DNA from: Paramacrobiotus metropolitanus
Lineage: Eukaryota; Tardigrada; Eutardigrada; Parachela; Macrobiotidae
Length of the DNA stretch: 64,000 nt
Direction: 5' to 3'
Assembly: GCF_019649055.1 (NCBI RefSeq)
Contig: NW_026570482.1
Location: 20,233-84,232 of the forward strand
Shown here: positions 9,898 through 21,042 of the stretch, in pieces
Layout: each line of letters begins with the position of its first letter
Numbering within the stretch: position 1 is the stretch's first letter
The notes under the pieces: generated by a model
Seen by the model: only the letters and a program-made list of their open reading frames with translations
The model's database searches: none
Told to the model about the DNA's origin: nothing
Position numbers and translations under genes: made by a program

Positions 9898-9936
9898 GGC
9901 AAACAGATTGGTTGATGCAAAGTTGCTTAAAAACAC

Positions 9937-11273
9937 TTATAGAAAGCAGTCATTAGAGTAAGTTACGCAAACAACGATTCGACAGTTTGTAAAAGGTCAA
10001 AAATGGATACAGAGGAATTTATACAAAATATACATCAGATTTTTGCACTTCGCTGTTCCTTTAGCAGTGAGGGTGGCAGAAACGTCGATGAGCTGCTTAA
10101 ATACTGTAACTGACTTCAGATCTGTGACTCACGCGAAAAATTTCCATTAGCTTTTCTTGCGTAAATCGTTTTCCACAATTTGTCAGCTTTTTTATGACTC
10201 ATAGCTTCTGTCCGTCCGTTGTGCTGTAAGTCAGGTCGGCATAGTTAAGCGCAATGTGATGTCTGAACAGTACTGAGCGGCCGTGCTGAGCGGCGGTATG
10301 TATTGTCATGTACAGCAGTGCAGAAGGTCATGTGCAGTATAGTCGTTTGCAGTGCATTATCGCTCCATTTTTTCACTGGATTCTGGATTTAGAAACTGGG
10401 CGGTAATGATTTTAAAATGTACACTTTGAAAATAAATTACCGCCCGCCGTATACTGTGTCCTTTGCGCTGGACTGCTGCAAAAGGTATTGCATGCTCGAA
10501 AATGCAAAATGATACTCTGCATGAGCACCATAGCGAGAAAACACATATAATGTCTTTTCAGTGATCCTACTTCTCATAGCAGCCGAATAAAACAAATCTT
10601 TTCGTAATGAAACCACGAAGTCGAGATGGCCTTATTTGTGCGGCAAAATTGCTATGCAAACTCATTCTGCAGCGGGACACTTAGGGAAATTGAAAGTACA
10701 TTCAACTACATTGTCCACAAAACCAGATACGCGAAGGCTTCTTGGCTAGAGAATACTCCAGCCGAACAGTGCTCGCTGTCTGTAAAGGCATACTTTGAAC
10801 GCTTTATTAAGCTCAGCCGCTGAAAATATGCTTTTTAAACATGCTGCTATATTAACAGCCTGTCTAAAAAGACCTAAAAGATCTAAAAAGAGAGATTTTG
10901 TTTACTTCGCAGCCGACCTGTGTTACCTGTAAGTTGTATTGCTTTCCAACAGCAGTAGGTTTGCGGAAATGACTTATGCAGTTATCATGGTCAACTTAAA
11001 GGTAATTTCGTGACCTCTAATCTGCAACCTCCCCCCACCTATCACTTGCTGTACAACCTTCTCGGCAGCACTTTCACTCTGTGCACTACCTTTGCTCGCA
11101 CATTAAAATTAAATCTGTTATACGTTTTTCATGCATCACCATTTAACATTTCTTTTTTAACCGAAGTTTGTAGTTTATTTAAGAAATATTTGGAATTCGT
11201 TTTACGCATCATAATCTTGCACGCCACGAAAAGGTTTTGTAATATTATTCTGTACATCCCCAGAATCTAGATA
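9937..11273. other. Intergenic stretch
   Basis: No gene I can support. A 65-codon ORF at 10,626-10,823 has no recognisable motif and could be chance or an exon. Base composition is ordinary. Confidence 0.5.
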
Positions 11274-11281
11274 CTATGTTC

Positions 11282-11575
11282 CAGACCTGGGCAGTTATAA
11301 CTTAACTCTATATATAACTTAACCGTCTTAACGCGAGTTATTTTCGAGTTATCGAGTTTTAACGTAACTCTGTAGCGTAACTCGCTACCCAAAAAACTTA
11401 ACTCTGACGTAACTCGCCTGAAATTTGTATACAATGTCAATGGTAGCGTAACTTGCGGTATAACTCGAAACTCGGTTTTACTTGCATAAATAGCGTAACT
11501 CGTAGCGTAACTCGCACGCTACCTGTAACTCATAACTCTAACGGTGGGTGCATTTTCCATAACTGCCCAGGTCTG
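11282..11575. mobile_element. hAT-like MITE with perfect 8-bp target site duplication
   Basis: Terminal inverted repeats of 17 bp (CAGACCTGGGCAGTTAT) lie at both ends. The flanks are identical 8-mers CTATGTTC at 11,274-11,281 and 11,576-11,583. An 8-bp duplication and CAG-starting ends are hallmarks of hAT elements. The 294-bp interior has no coding capacity and is built from degenerate GTAACTC-type words, so it is a non-autonomous element. Confidence 0.9.
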
Positions 11576-12283
11576 CTATGTTCTTCACTTGCCACGATTA
11601 GAGTATAGGTGTCAAAGTGTCGAGCATACGAGTACTGCCTTTCGCCAGAGCCGATTTTCTACAATATATTTAATGTAAGCTTTCAACCCGCTCAGCCGAT
11701 CACTCTGTAAAAAGCAATAATATTATGACATTAATTGATTAATGCTGAATGTATGATGATACCGCAACCTAACAGTTATTATTGCAATGCTCACTAAAAA
11801 TAGACTGACAGATGTACGTACTGTATGTGCAATGTACGCACAGTTCTGCACCACTGATGTCCAAAGTGCACATCCGTAACTGATCTTGGGCAGACTGCAC
11901 ATGGAAATATGTGCAATATGCACACATAATGAGGCGCACATGCCGGTAATAAATAATATTTGAAGCTGACCAGATCCCTTGTACGGTAACTTGCCACTCT
12001 TTATATAGCTAGCGCGGAAGTTGTATTTGTATTAATTATTGTCTGTTAGCGCATGCTGGAGACATTTCTCTTCATTCAGGAATTCTTGCTTGTCAGTAAA
12101 CCATTATTCCAGTTCCGAATGGAAACAAGTCCCTTCTAGAACCCCATCTTTAATTTCCAAAATTCATAATTTCGAAGAATTTGTACAGTTTCCGGTACAT
12201 TTTGATCGCGTTTTCCTGTCACTATCGAGGTCATTGATTCAGAATTTGCGAGATCTTAACCATTTCCGTAATACGTTGTGATT

Positions 12284-14101
12284 ATGGATGAATTATCCAT
12301 TCAAAATTCGGAACTTGTCATTCATTTTGAGTGCGCCGTGTGTGGAGACTATGCTACTCCACCGATTATGCAGGTAAGCGACAATTTGTTTCTAATTATT
12401 TTAAGCATATTGAAGCCGTATTCACATTTGATAGTGCTTAAACGGACACATATTCTGCACCCCTTGTACCTCTCGCCTAAACAACTCTTGTGGAATGTGT
12501 AAAGAAGCACCAGGTTAGTGAAAACCTGAGCGTAATAATCGCAATTACAATAACTACTATCGATAACATTATAACCGTTATCGATGACACCCTATGTAAA
12601 AAAGTTTTTTATCGTTAAAAATTTCAAATATCTTGCAGTTTTATTTATTGTAGTTATTGCAAGAAACCTCGTCTTAGGCAGACTAGCCGACCAGGTAATG
12701 TTGCCTTGTCGCTACCGAAGAGACGGGTGCTTGGAGAATTTCAAGGCATCCCAGAGGGATCAGCACCAGCTGCAATGCGTATTCCAGCCTTACGTCTGTG
12801 TGTTCCCCCAGTGGTCGTGGACAGGAAAATGCACGGATTTGTTTCTTCATACAGAAGGTGCGCATGGCTTAATGAGTCGCCTAATGGCTGACACGTATCG
12901 TGTCGGGGAAGGTGCAAGGCCAGGTAATTACTATTGTTCATAGAGTAATCGCTCGAAAAAAAAGCAATAAATCAACTTGTTATATTAACTTTGACAGGAA
13001 AGCAAACATTAGCCTTTAGCTCTCTTACCCAAATGAATTGCGGGTTCATCGTGCAGTTATTCGCATATGGACAGGAAAACCAGACTTTTATCCTGTACGT
13101 CGAAAAAGAGCCTATCCAGAACCAGAGTCCTGATTACTACTTCGGATGTTTCATCGTGAACACACCAGACGTAGCTGCAAAGTTCAGATACAGGTTTGTT
13201 TATTTTCATATTGAATCAATATTCATTTTAAGACCATTAACCAGGCCTTCGTTACTGGCTGAAAAATCTACAAAAATTTGTATTTTTCATGAATACAGTA
13301 GAAGCTAGGAATTTCGAGTTTTACACTGTGCTGTAACCACATGCAGCTAACCGCATCATATGACTGCTATAAACGTTACGGTCAGTTTGTAGAAATTATG
13401 AAATCATTTTAGAAGCTTGTTCAAAATATTGACCAGCACCGTGCTGCTCGTTTATGGAAGCCCTTGCACGCTACTAATTGTTTTGAAATCTCGTACAGCT
13501 ACACTTCCGTTTTCTAGTTATTATGAACAGGTTGCTGCTCGCAGATTATTTTTGTTGTGTTAGCAATTTTACCATTGACCTTACACAAATTTTTTTTTAT
13601 TAAATCACAAATTTGTAACATTTGTAAAAATTCTAGACGTGTTATTTGTAAAAATTCTAAACGTGTTCGGTTTAACTCGCTTCGCGCAATTGTCCAGTAG
13701 CGAATGAACGTAAGATGCGGACAATTCTTATAGGCTACAACTTTGTGTAATTTATTATCAAATTGCCTTCACCCAAAAGACAGAGAAAATTATTTGTTTA
13801 TGATTATTCCAACTTTGTTCCGGTTTTTGGAGCACTGTGAAGGTTTTTTCTATTTATGACCGGTGACAAGGCCCTTGTAGGAATAAAACTGTTATATTTT
13901 CTTGTCAGGATCAAAGTGGCGGCCGACTCTTCCCACAACAGTGCGTCATGGGGAGGCACTCCCGTGTCCTTTCGAAATGGATTTCACCCCGCGATTAATA
14001 GAAAAAAATGCATGCGCTTGACAGAAGAGCAATTAACGCTTTGCGAAGAAAAAAATACGTTGAAAACTGTGGTGACCATATACATTTACCCAGTGGAATA
14101 A
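12284..14101 (+). CDS. SIAH/seven-in-absentia-type E3 ubiquitin ligase, five exons
   Basis: Exons are 12,284-12,373; 12,435-12,513; 12,654-12,923; 12,998-13,193; 13,909-14,101. All introns are GT-AG and the phases join perfectly into 275 codons plus stop, close to the usual 280-310 aa. The RING finger spans exons 1-2 (CAVC, then CLNGHIFCTPC, then CGMC: C-x2-C-x10-C-x3-H-x2-C-x2-C-x7-C-x2-C). Exon 3 holds the SIAH zinc fingers (MLPCRYRRDGC ... QLQC, and the second cluster to AH). Exons 4-5 hold the TRAF-like substrate-binding domain. SIAH proteins dimerise and ubiquitinate bound substrates for proteasomal decay. The gene is intact, unlike most of its surroundings, and looks diverged from canonical SIAH1, so it may be a lineage-specific paralogue. 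Confidence 0.93.
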
Positions 14102-15142
14102 ATTCGGTTACCACTGTGGCATTTACCCTGTGGCATTTTCCCACATTATAAGGTTTTTGTACAACCGTTTTCTTCTGCTGTATTAGTGCATTTGACACGG
14201 AAAAATAATTTAAATTTTTAGCTCAAAGACTGCTGTGGGTCGAAATTTGTTGTTTAACTAGTGCTCTGTACTGAATGAATAGTTTTACGCGGCCGGAATT
14301 TTGTTTGTTAATTACCGTAGTGCGTTAAAATAAAGATCAAAAACAGCTGGTTTTGCAATTAAATTTGTATGCGGAAAGTTTTGTGGAAGCCAGGCTGGAA
14401 ACTATGCCGGTTGACCGTCTTGAAAACTATGCAAATTGTTTCTGGCACGAAATATCCGAATTGTCTCTGTTGGAAATGCGGTCAATAAACACGAGTTAAA
14501 TGATGCGTTCAAATAATATGCGATTATATTACAAAAAATGTGCTAAATTAACACTCAGTTTTTAAACCCTATGAAAATTTAATTTGCATTGTTGTGCCAC
14601 CGCACCCGGGGTTTATTTTGGTCGAAACTCTATAACTGCAACGGACTACATTTTTTAGTGCACTAAATACCGTACAAATAAAAGTATATAAAATTTGTAT
14701 TACGGTAAGTGCGTTATTTACTGGGGCACGTAGTCCACCTCCAAATTCAGAAGACCGTCATTTCTTGTTATATGGTAGTATATTACCGTAGTGCGTTTGG
14801 AAAATATTCTGATCTGCCTTGGTAAAACGGTCACGGCCAGACAAAACAACAGTTTGAAATTGAAAGTTTAACGCGAAGATTGAAACGAGCGCTTAATGTT
14901 TTGCTGAACTCTGACTTTAAATCTTCAATCACAAGACAACAACGCGCATTGTGTGATGGCGTGAATCAAGACGCAAATTCCAGTGCAAAGTGCTTACTGC
15001 AATTTGCAGTGGAATTTATAAATTGACTTGGCGCATTTAAAAGATAACGTTGATAATATATGGCTTTCGTTTTACGTGAATCACATCCTTTGAAGTTGTC
15101 GGCAACTCTGTGACACTTACAACGCGGGCAGATGCGAGTGAA
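14102..15142. other. Intergenic stretch between the SIAH-like gene and the next candidate gene
   Basis: No gene supported on either strand. Short ORFs here have no motif. The stretch just after 14,101 would include the 3' UTR of the SIAH-like gene; a clear poly(A) signal is not obvious. Confidence 0.5.
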
Positions 15143-15149
15143 TATATAC
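15143..15149 (+). promoter_or_regulatory. Candidate TATA box
   Basis: TATATAC lies in GAATATATACGAG, about 110 bp upstream of the ATG at 15,256, in a suitable place for a promoter with a short 5' UTR. No initiator was identified. Confidence 0.3.
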
Positions 15150-15255
15150 GAGGCCAAAACATTCGGCTAGTCCGGTTTGCAAATGCAAGTTGAATTTGTG
15201 TAAACACAGTTAGGACTGCATCAATATCTTACACTTCTTAAATTATAAAACTGAA

Positions 15256-17180
15256 ATGGGTGAAGACAATCGTGCTGATATTTCGCTGGATTTGGTGACC
15301 TTTAGCAGATTATTCCCTCGGGTGACTGGGGTGTTCATTATAAATCCCCAATCGGGATTCGACGACTTTGTTCCAATTGCAGCGCCACAACCCGGAATTC
15401 CAAACCAGCATCTTTTGCCTGTTCCTTCCATCCCCGCTCCAGGATTGGAATTTAATTTCGGTGTTCCCAGATTCAGTAAGTGTGGAAGAAGTTCCGACGT
15501 AAACGTAAAACTTCCTAAAAGCATACAACTGGTCGCGGGCTTTTCTGCAGGAAATCACTAAGAAAATATTACAGCGCTGATCAGGCAGTTCAAACTAAAT
15601 ATTAAAAAATTAATATTAAGTTAAATAATAAATATCTTCTAATAATTATTTATTTTTATTATTAATAAATATTTTTATTAAATTAAATATTATAAATAAT
15701 TTTTTAATTAAATATTTTGCTCAACCTTTCGCTTTTTTTTTCCATTTTTCGTGTGTGCTTTTTATGCAATTCCAAAACTATCAAAACGGATATGCTTTGG
15801 TGTGTAAATAGCGATTCCAGTAATGATTTGGGGGATGGGGCGTCGAATGCGCTTAATATGCTTATTAATGCTGGTTTAAAATTGCCCATTCATATCTTTG
15901 CGTGGGCTTTTATGAAAACTTGTGCGTGAACCAAAAAGTCAGTAAAGACCAAAAATAGAAAAACTACTACCAGGACGGTGAGTAAAAAAGCGGTTGCAAT
16001 GCAGCTAAATATTGAAGAATGGATCTCATACTAATTAAAAGCGGCGTCCGTCGCACAGAAATCGTGGCCATACAGTTAGCGTGCCGTTAGCGTGAAGGTT
16101 AACGGCACAGTTGGACTTATAAATTTTTGTAAGATATGCAGCTTTTCAGGATGCCGGTTTCTAAACAGATCCTTTGGTTCGTTGCTAAAGACTGCATATT
16201 TGCATATCTAAATTTGTGTAATATAATGATAAAAATTCCAATCGCACTAAAACGGAGGCATTAGCCATTGCGCTACAGCCAAGTTAGACATCGTAAAAAT
16301 ACTGTAAGACGCTTTGATTTTCTTACTGGCGCATTTTTAAACAGAATTTTTTGGTAGCTTCAATCCGGTTTTATTTTTTTATCGAATGGTTTTACCGAAT
16401 GGTTACAACCAGTATTTACATACGTCTTTTGTCGAAGTCTGGCACTGTAAGAGCGAGTCAGCGACTCGCTTTGCTGCTTTGCTTCGCTTTGGCTTATAGT
16501 TCACGGATATAAGCACTGTTGTTTTTTGGAGACTAGCACAAAAAAACTGCACAGTGCAGCGCGGCATGTGCACGCGTATCGTATGCTTAGTTATTCAATT
16601 CGCAGCAAGGAAAGGTCAAGCTAGGCAGAACACTTGGTAGTGGCTGTTATTTACCGGGCATTATGCAGAAGAAATTATTTGGGCGTGTAAAGATGCTTCA
16701 GTTTTTGACACTTCCCAATACTGGTAACTGCTTAATGCTGGCGGCAGCAAGGCCATTCAGGAGGCACATAGGGTTTATGTTTCAGATGTCATTTACGTCG
16801 ACAACTTTATGCTTTTTTCTTCAGAGGCAGGCAACCACTCCAAAATTATACCTCAGTTTAGAAACATTAACTTTAAAATATCTTTCATGCCTTATTTTGC
16901 AGTTTACAGACCACCGGTTGTCCATTATAATGTCGGCGGGGTTAGCGGAATTAACTTTTTGCACCCACCTGCGCCACTTGACCATAACGTTGGGCAACGA
17001 TTCATCGGCAGCTACGTCAACCATAATCAAGGGATTATGCGCTTTCCAAGCCAAACGCAACCGCCACACGATACTGCAAAACGGGTTGCAAAATTTTCGT
17101 CGGATCAGCAGGCAGAAGGGGCTAGAGCAAAGTTTCCGAAACGTAGGCATGAAACGAATACTACCCGTATGGTCGCTTAA
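15256..17180 (+). CDS. Candidate two-exon gene, Pro/Asn-rich product, 3' end replaced by a MITE
   Basis: Exon 1 runs from ATG 15,256 to 15,475, before a consensus donor GTAAGT. It codes a protein rich in Pro, Ile and Phe (GVFIINPQSGFDDFV, PQPGIPNQHLLPVPSIPAPG). A good acceptor (TTATTTTGCAG) near 16,901 opens an exon in matching phase with similar composition (RPPVVHYNVGGVSGINFLHP ... HDTAKRVAKFSSDQQAEG). The stop TAA at 17,178-17,180 lies inside the MITE starting at 17,164, so the present C-terminus is transposon-encoded and the gene probably once continued. I do not recognise the family. The join is inferred only from splice sites, phase and composition. Confidence 0.4.
15590..15720. repeat. 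AT-only low-complexity tract
   Basis: Almost pure A/T made of TTAAATAATAAATATT-like words, with no gene. It lies inside the proposed intron of the candidate gene. Confidence 0.7.
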
Positions 17181-17867
17181 GTGAAACACTATGATAAGTG
17201 AATGGGCGATGGTCGTTTATGAAACACCCGAAATAACATTTTCCACAAAACGATTTTCGTTTGGATTTTTTCTCATACGATTAAACAAGATGTACCCTTT
17301 ACAGAGTACTTGAAATTTTTAAAAAGCTTGAACCGTTTTCTTGCCTCGTAAAGAAATCAGTGACGAAAGCGTTTAGCCACGCCACGACTGCCACTGCACT
17401 ACGCTCAAACATTTGCCATCACCGCCATACATGGGTGGCTGTACCATCGCCGTGTAAGAAGTTTATTTAAACCAAAATAAATTTAGTTCGAAGACACCAG
17501 CTTCAAAGAACGAAAAAAAATTCCGTTGAACATAAATTTACCTGAATTGAATTAACAGCCGCAAATGCGGTGATGGTACAGCCACCCTTGTATGGCGGTG
17601 ATTGCAAATGTTTGAGCGTAGTGCAGTGGCAGTCGTGGCGTGGCTAAAACGCTTTCGTCACTGATTTCTTTACGAGACATTTGCAAGAAAACGGTTCAAG
17701 CTTTTTTAAAAATTTCAAGTACTCTGTAAAGGGTACATTCTGTTTAATCGTATGAGAAAAAAATCCAAACGAAAATCGGTTTGTGGAAAATGTTATTTCG
17801 GGTGTTTCACTTAAACGACCATCGCCCATTCACTCATCATAGTGTTTCACTTAAACGACCATACGGG
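17164..17867. mobile_element. Long-palindrome MITE, about 290-bp arms, TA-flanked
   Basis: The left arm from CCCGTATGGTCG at 17,164 is matched by its reverse complement ending at 17,867, with only scattered differences over nearly 300 bp and a loop of about 110 bp (17,458-17,567). Both ends are flanked by TA, suggesting a Tc1/mariner-type target site, although the TIR sequence is not one I can assign. There is no ORF of substance. Transcribed, it would form one long hairpin RNA. Confidence 0.85.
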
Positions 17868-18010
17868 TAGATAAAAATGCGAATGATTAAACAACAATTT
17901 TTCTGCAGGAGCCAAAGACGATGCTATGCAAACACCTGATATCCTAGTAATGCCTAAGATTCTAAAGACCCACACCACTGACTCAGACCGGCCGACTGGG
18001 GGGAAATGCA

Positions 18011-18307
18011 ATGGTTGCTGGACCGTCTGCTTCCGGACACCATGTGTGTGAGGTACGAGTATATACAAAAAATTGTTGTGTGGTATCCTTACGTATTTAC
18101 GTCTTAAAACTGTTGCAGTTATGTGAGGTGTGCGGAATGAGATTCCCTACATCTTCATCATTAAGGATTCATAAGTCGTTAGCTCATCCAGCCGAAGAAA
18201 AACTGAAGCGCTGCCGGCGTTGTGGGAGAGGGTATCTGCGCCACGATTTCTTGCAAGCCCACGAATCGAAATGCGACGCTACCGAAACGAAACCGGATAT
18301 TAAATAA
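18011..18307 (+). CDS. Small C2H2 zinc-finger protein (or last exons of a larger one)
   Basis: Coding exons are 18,011-18,052 and 18,119-18,307, split by a 66-nt GT-AG intron; phases join to 76 codons. The second exon has a C2H2 finger (CEVCGMRFPTSSSLRIHKSLAH) and a second, atypical C-x2-C-x12-H-x3-C finger (CRRCGRGYLRHDFLQAHESKC). Such fingers bind DNA or RNA. The intron has no stop and is divisible by three, so an unspliced message would also be translatable. An upstream acceptor (TTTCTGCAG near 17,909) precedes an open stretch in another frame, so more 5' exons are possible; the ATG at 18,011 is only the first in-frame one. Confidence 0.6.
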   Translation: MVAGPSASGHHVCEVRVYTKNCCVVSLRIYVLKLLQLCEVCGMRFPTSSSLRIHKSLAHPAEEKLKRCRRCGRGYLRHDFLQAHESKCDATETKPDIK

Positions 18308-20364
18308 TCATACTGTGGATTGGAGGCAGTGCACCTGCTAGCATTGGTCATCGTCACCATTTTATGCTTCAGAACTTATTACTTTTCCTTTTTTATCCAA
18401 TTTGTGCCATTTTCCGCTTTGTATACCATGTTCTACGCAGGCATTTTGTACTCAGTTTTTACGTTACTGGGCTTGGCCAATAGTACCTAACCAATTTCTC
18501 TTTGTCATACGCAGTTTCTAGTTTTAATGTTGGCGGGGGAAATTGTAATTGTGTCTGAAATTAATGTCTTTTACCTTTTTTCCATAATTATACCCCACTT
18601 TCAATTGCAAAGTTATAACCGTTCCAGGAGATTGTTTCACTTGTAAGCCTTGTGTTGATATACTGTATATCGTATAGGGCTCTAAATAATAAAAAATTAA
18701 TTTCATCGAAACCCTATTTACATATTTTACGTTTTTCTCTCAAGATATCAAACCCTTCATACAAGGTAAGAGCACGCATCAGCTTACAATCTAGTTAATA
18801 AAGAACTTAATTTTACAGCCAGGAAAAGTAATAACGTTCACAGCATAGCGAGTATTAAAGAAATCTTTGCTTATAGTGAGAAGGGTGTAAATAGATGTTT
18901 CGGGGAAACATCTGTTTGCTTTGCTGAAATTTTCAAAACAAAGCTTGATTTTACAGACAGTTCAGGGGCGAATTTAGGGAGGGGGCACGGGGGCACGTGC
19001 CCCATCCGAAATCTTCGGAAAAGTGGGTACTTCAAAAAAGTAAAGGGGGGACTACTGCTTGAAAAAATTTACCGGCTTTGGGAAAAACTGCAGAAATTGC
19101 TGTTTTTTATTGAATTTCTAGCGAATTTTCAGTCAAACCGTTTGTTAGCTTCGCGCTCCGCGCGAAAGTGCCTCTGTTTTGCACTTTACCGAATGTAACT
19201 CACAATCACTGCGCAAAATTTGGTTGTACAGTTCACGGTCTTCCACGAAGCGCACATTATCTGGGAATACATCTTATTCTTTTATTAATAAACCATGTTT
19301 CTAAAGGAGTTTTATCAGAAACTCGTAATATTTTACTATTTTTTATCGAATTTCTAGCAATCTCAGGTGGAAAAGCGTGCATCGGCTTCGCGCTCCGCGC
19401 GAAAATTTACTGTTTTTCTGAACTTTGTACATCATATTGCATTGCTGTTGTTCCGTTAAACATCCGCTGCAGAAAAATTCCAATGACGTATCTGTATCTT
19501 ACTTATTTTTACAAATTTTTATATAATTTGTAGCAGTTTCTACGATGAAATCGTACGCCGAAATAGATGAAATAGCTGTAATCAGGCGATCTACATCTCC
19601 TGTACTTCAGAACTCATGAAATTATCTACTTTCTTAGCAAAGCTTATTAAAAAAAATCTAAAATCAAGCGGCAAGCCTATGACAAAGATGACCTGTTTTG
19701 AGACCAAGCTTTACTAAAACAGACGACGAATCCATACCCACGGCGCACACATTCGCGTTTTTCGATAATAGTGTATGAAAATTGGTAAGATTTATGTTCG
19801 GTAAGATTATTCTAGCGATTTTGTTCACTGGGAAGTCGTGGTAGCTCGGTTACTCGCTAAGTTCAAAACACTTCGAACGTTCAATGATATACGAGGATAT
19901 ACGATATATTGAGAACAGTTACCAAAAAACCATTTCTTTGTTCAACAGTAATAAAGTTTAAAAATTGTGAGGAACCGTTGGAAAGCCATATATTTCTAAA
20001 AGCGGCTCGAGTAATTGTTTGCGGAGCGGTCCTAGCAAAATTACACGGTACGGTAATCTTCAAGTACTGCAAATTCTAACGTACGGTGTGGTCTGAGCAT
20101 TGGGATGAGTTTGCGCTTGGTGTGGCACGAAAACACGTAAGTACACTTAACTAAAATTTATTTTTGCTTACTGTTTGTGCAAATTATTTGTTAAGTACTG
20201 CATCCATGCAAACGTTTTAACGTCAGGTTCAAAGTGGGTTGGATCGTTTGCGGCCGAACACGATTCTGGTAGATGGCGTCGCGCCGGCACGGTTCTGGCC
20301 AAGCGAATTTAAAAACGAAGACCATGTGAGCCAGTTGTGGATCGAGACCGATCTATTAGCTAGA
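18308..20364. other. Intergenic stretch with a degenerate 240-bp repeat
   Basis: No gene supported. Two diverged direct copies of a block share GAATTTCTAGC and then GCTTCGCGCTCCGCGCGAAA, at about 19,110-19,170 and 19,345-19,405. A fragment of the same GCGCGAA-type word recurs near 34,930. This looks like an old dispersed repeat. Confidence 0.5.
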
Positions 20365-21042
20365 CTCGAAAGGCACTTTAAATGCGTTCTGTACGATACA
20401 GAGCCGGAAGTTCTGTAATTTTTCGATCACACCCCCCTACCTCTGATTGGACGGCCGAGTTAAAGTGTTCTGTATCTAAAAGGAACTCTCCTGGCTCCGT
20501 TACGATACAGAACTCGCATTTCTTGCTAGGTCAAAGTTATTTTTGATGTGGATGCACAGTCCGCTGTCCGTCTAAGTCCTATTTTAATTTTTAAGTTTTG
20601 AGGATGTAAATAACGGGAGTTTAATTGTTTCTATCGAATCAACATTCCAGTTCTGCTTTGTTCACTGATTTTAGCTGCCTCCGACTGTGCATGTTTGAAT
20701 TTGTATCGTGGCAAAAAGCAACTTTGCCATAGCTGTCAGCGCGAGGAATACCTCAGCGTACTTTACATGCAATGGCCTTTCGTTTTTTCACCAGTCGTTT
20801 GATTTCTTAACTTAACAAAACTTCAGATTGCCAGAAAAACAGAAAGGAAACTGCCACAAAATTGTTGTGAAAAATGAATAAATCGTTGACCAATTCAACT
20901 ACGGTAACTGGGCGCTTTTAGAAACGGTGGTCTCGTTGCTCTGTAACGCTCTATAAGATTCAGCGCTGTACCATTGGTAGATTCACTTTTACAGAACTCC
21001 CGGCTCTGTATCTTACAGAACACATTTAAAGTCCGTTTCGAG
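20365..21042. mobile_element. MITE-like element with about 54-bp terminal inverted repeats
   Basis: The left end (CTCGAAAGGCACTTTAAATG, then TTCTGTACGATACAGAGCCGG and AGTTCTGTAA) matches the reverse complement of the right end ending at 21,042 with about six differences. Extra internal copies of GATACAGAACTC-like words occur. No ORF of substance and no convincing target duplication was found, so the superfamily is unassigned. Confidence 0.7.
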
